From: Rickettsia typhi
GTDB lineage: Bacteria; Pseudomonadota; Gammaproteobacteria; Burkholderiales; Burkholderiaceae_C
Direction: 5' to 3'
Length of the DNA stretch: 6,824 nt
Assembly: GCA_943325485.2 (NCBI GenBank)
Contig: CALPPP020000068.1
Span: 1 to 6,824, forward strand
In this document: one piece after another, positions 6,658 to 6,824 of the stretch
Numbering within the stretch: the first letter of the stretch is position 1
Layout of the letters: each line of letters starts with the position of its first letter
Program-made: the position numbers and the translations under genes
The notes under the pieces: model-generated
The model's input: only the letters and a program-made list of their open reading frames with translations
Databases searched by the model: none
Told to the model about the DNA's origin: nothing

Positions 6658-6822
6658 TCAGGCGCGACCCAAAATGGCAGCGGTGGCCATCAACTCTTCA
6701 AGCAAGGCCAAAGAGACGAGGCCAGATACCGCATAAGGGTCCAGCACAGGAAGTTCGGAATATTTCAACACCACCGAGGTATTGAGTTTGGACATATTGA
6801 CCTGCCCCATGGTCCAACCACC
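6658..6822 (-). CDS. C-terminal end of an unidentified protein, cut by window edge
   Basis: An open frame enters from the right edge and stops at TGA 6660–6658, giving 54 visible residues that begin GGWTMGQVNMSKLNTS and end LEELMATAAILGRA. The other two minus-strand frames are closed in this stretch. The 10-nt spacing to the DUF429 gene also supports real coding. I do not recognise the family. The last 25 residues are hydrophobic and probably helical (AVSGLVSLALLEELMATAAIL), perhaps amphipathic. One alternative is a complete small protein of 45 residues starting at the ATG of MSKLN, because an AGG sequence lies a few bases upstream of it. I prefer a longer gene since the frame stays open to the edge. 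Confidence 0.6.
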   Translation of the reverse strand, partial: GGWTMGQVNMSKLNTSVVLKYSELPVLDPYAVSGLVSLALLEELMATAAILGRA

Positions 6823-6824
6823 AA

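Noticed and set aside
1..6824. Mobile element, phage, CRISPR or defence island
   Set aside because: No transposase, integrase, direct-repeat array, tRNA edge or terminal inverted repeats are visible, and most genes are conserved housekeeping genes in a familiar order.

Overview
This window is chromosomal DNA of moderate to high G+C content. It most likely comes from a betaproteobacterium of the order Burkholderiales, probably near Comamonadaceae such as Limnohabitans, Rhodoferax or Polaromonas. That placement rests on the protein sequences and on the gene order gpsA–secB–grxC–rhodanese / gpmA–ctpA–moeB. It is a judgement from memory, not a database result. Coding density is very high. No tRNA, rRNA, CRISPR array, insertion sequence, phage gene or large repeat is visible.

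Left arm (1–2192, minus strand). The genes, read right to left, are a membrane-anchored rhodanese, glutaredoxin grxC, the export chaperone secB, and gpsA (glycerol-3-phosphate dehydrogenase). gpsA runs off the left edge, missing probably only its last few residues. secB and gpsA overlap by four bases (GTGA). A good intrinsic-terminator hairpin lies between grxC and secB, so close to secB that little room is left for a separate promoter.

Centre (2193–5299, plus strand). An 80-bp divergent region carrying a 12-bp perfect palindrome separates the left arm from gpmA (2,3-bisphosphoglycerate-dependent phosphoglycerate mutase). Next come ctpA (an S41 periplasmic processing protease) and a MoeB/ThiF-family adenylyltransferase that begins 3 nt after ctpA. 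The layout matches the yibN–grxC–secB–gpsA / gpmM–envC cluster of enteric bacteria and the secB–grx–rhodanese / pgm–M23 peptidase–ctpA cluster of Pseudomonas. Here, however, the mutase is of the unrelated dPGM type and no envC-like gene is present.

Right arm (5257–6824, minus strand). An unidentified coding end, a DUF429 protein (predicted RNase H-fold nuclease) and a GNAT acetyltransferase are packed head to tail, with a 10-nt gap and then a 4-base ATGA overlap. The GNAT gene converges on moeB and overlaps its 3' end by 43 bp.

The window is mostly conserved housekeeping sequence: glycolysis, phospholipid precursor supply, protein export, thiol and sulfur chemistry, and envelope proteolysis. 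I see no convincing undescribed system. The points most worth a second look are the mutase replacement in a conserved locus, the terminator in front of secB, and the little-studied DUF429–GNAT pair.
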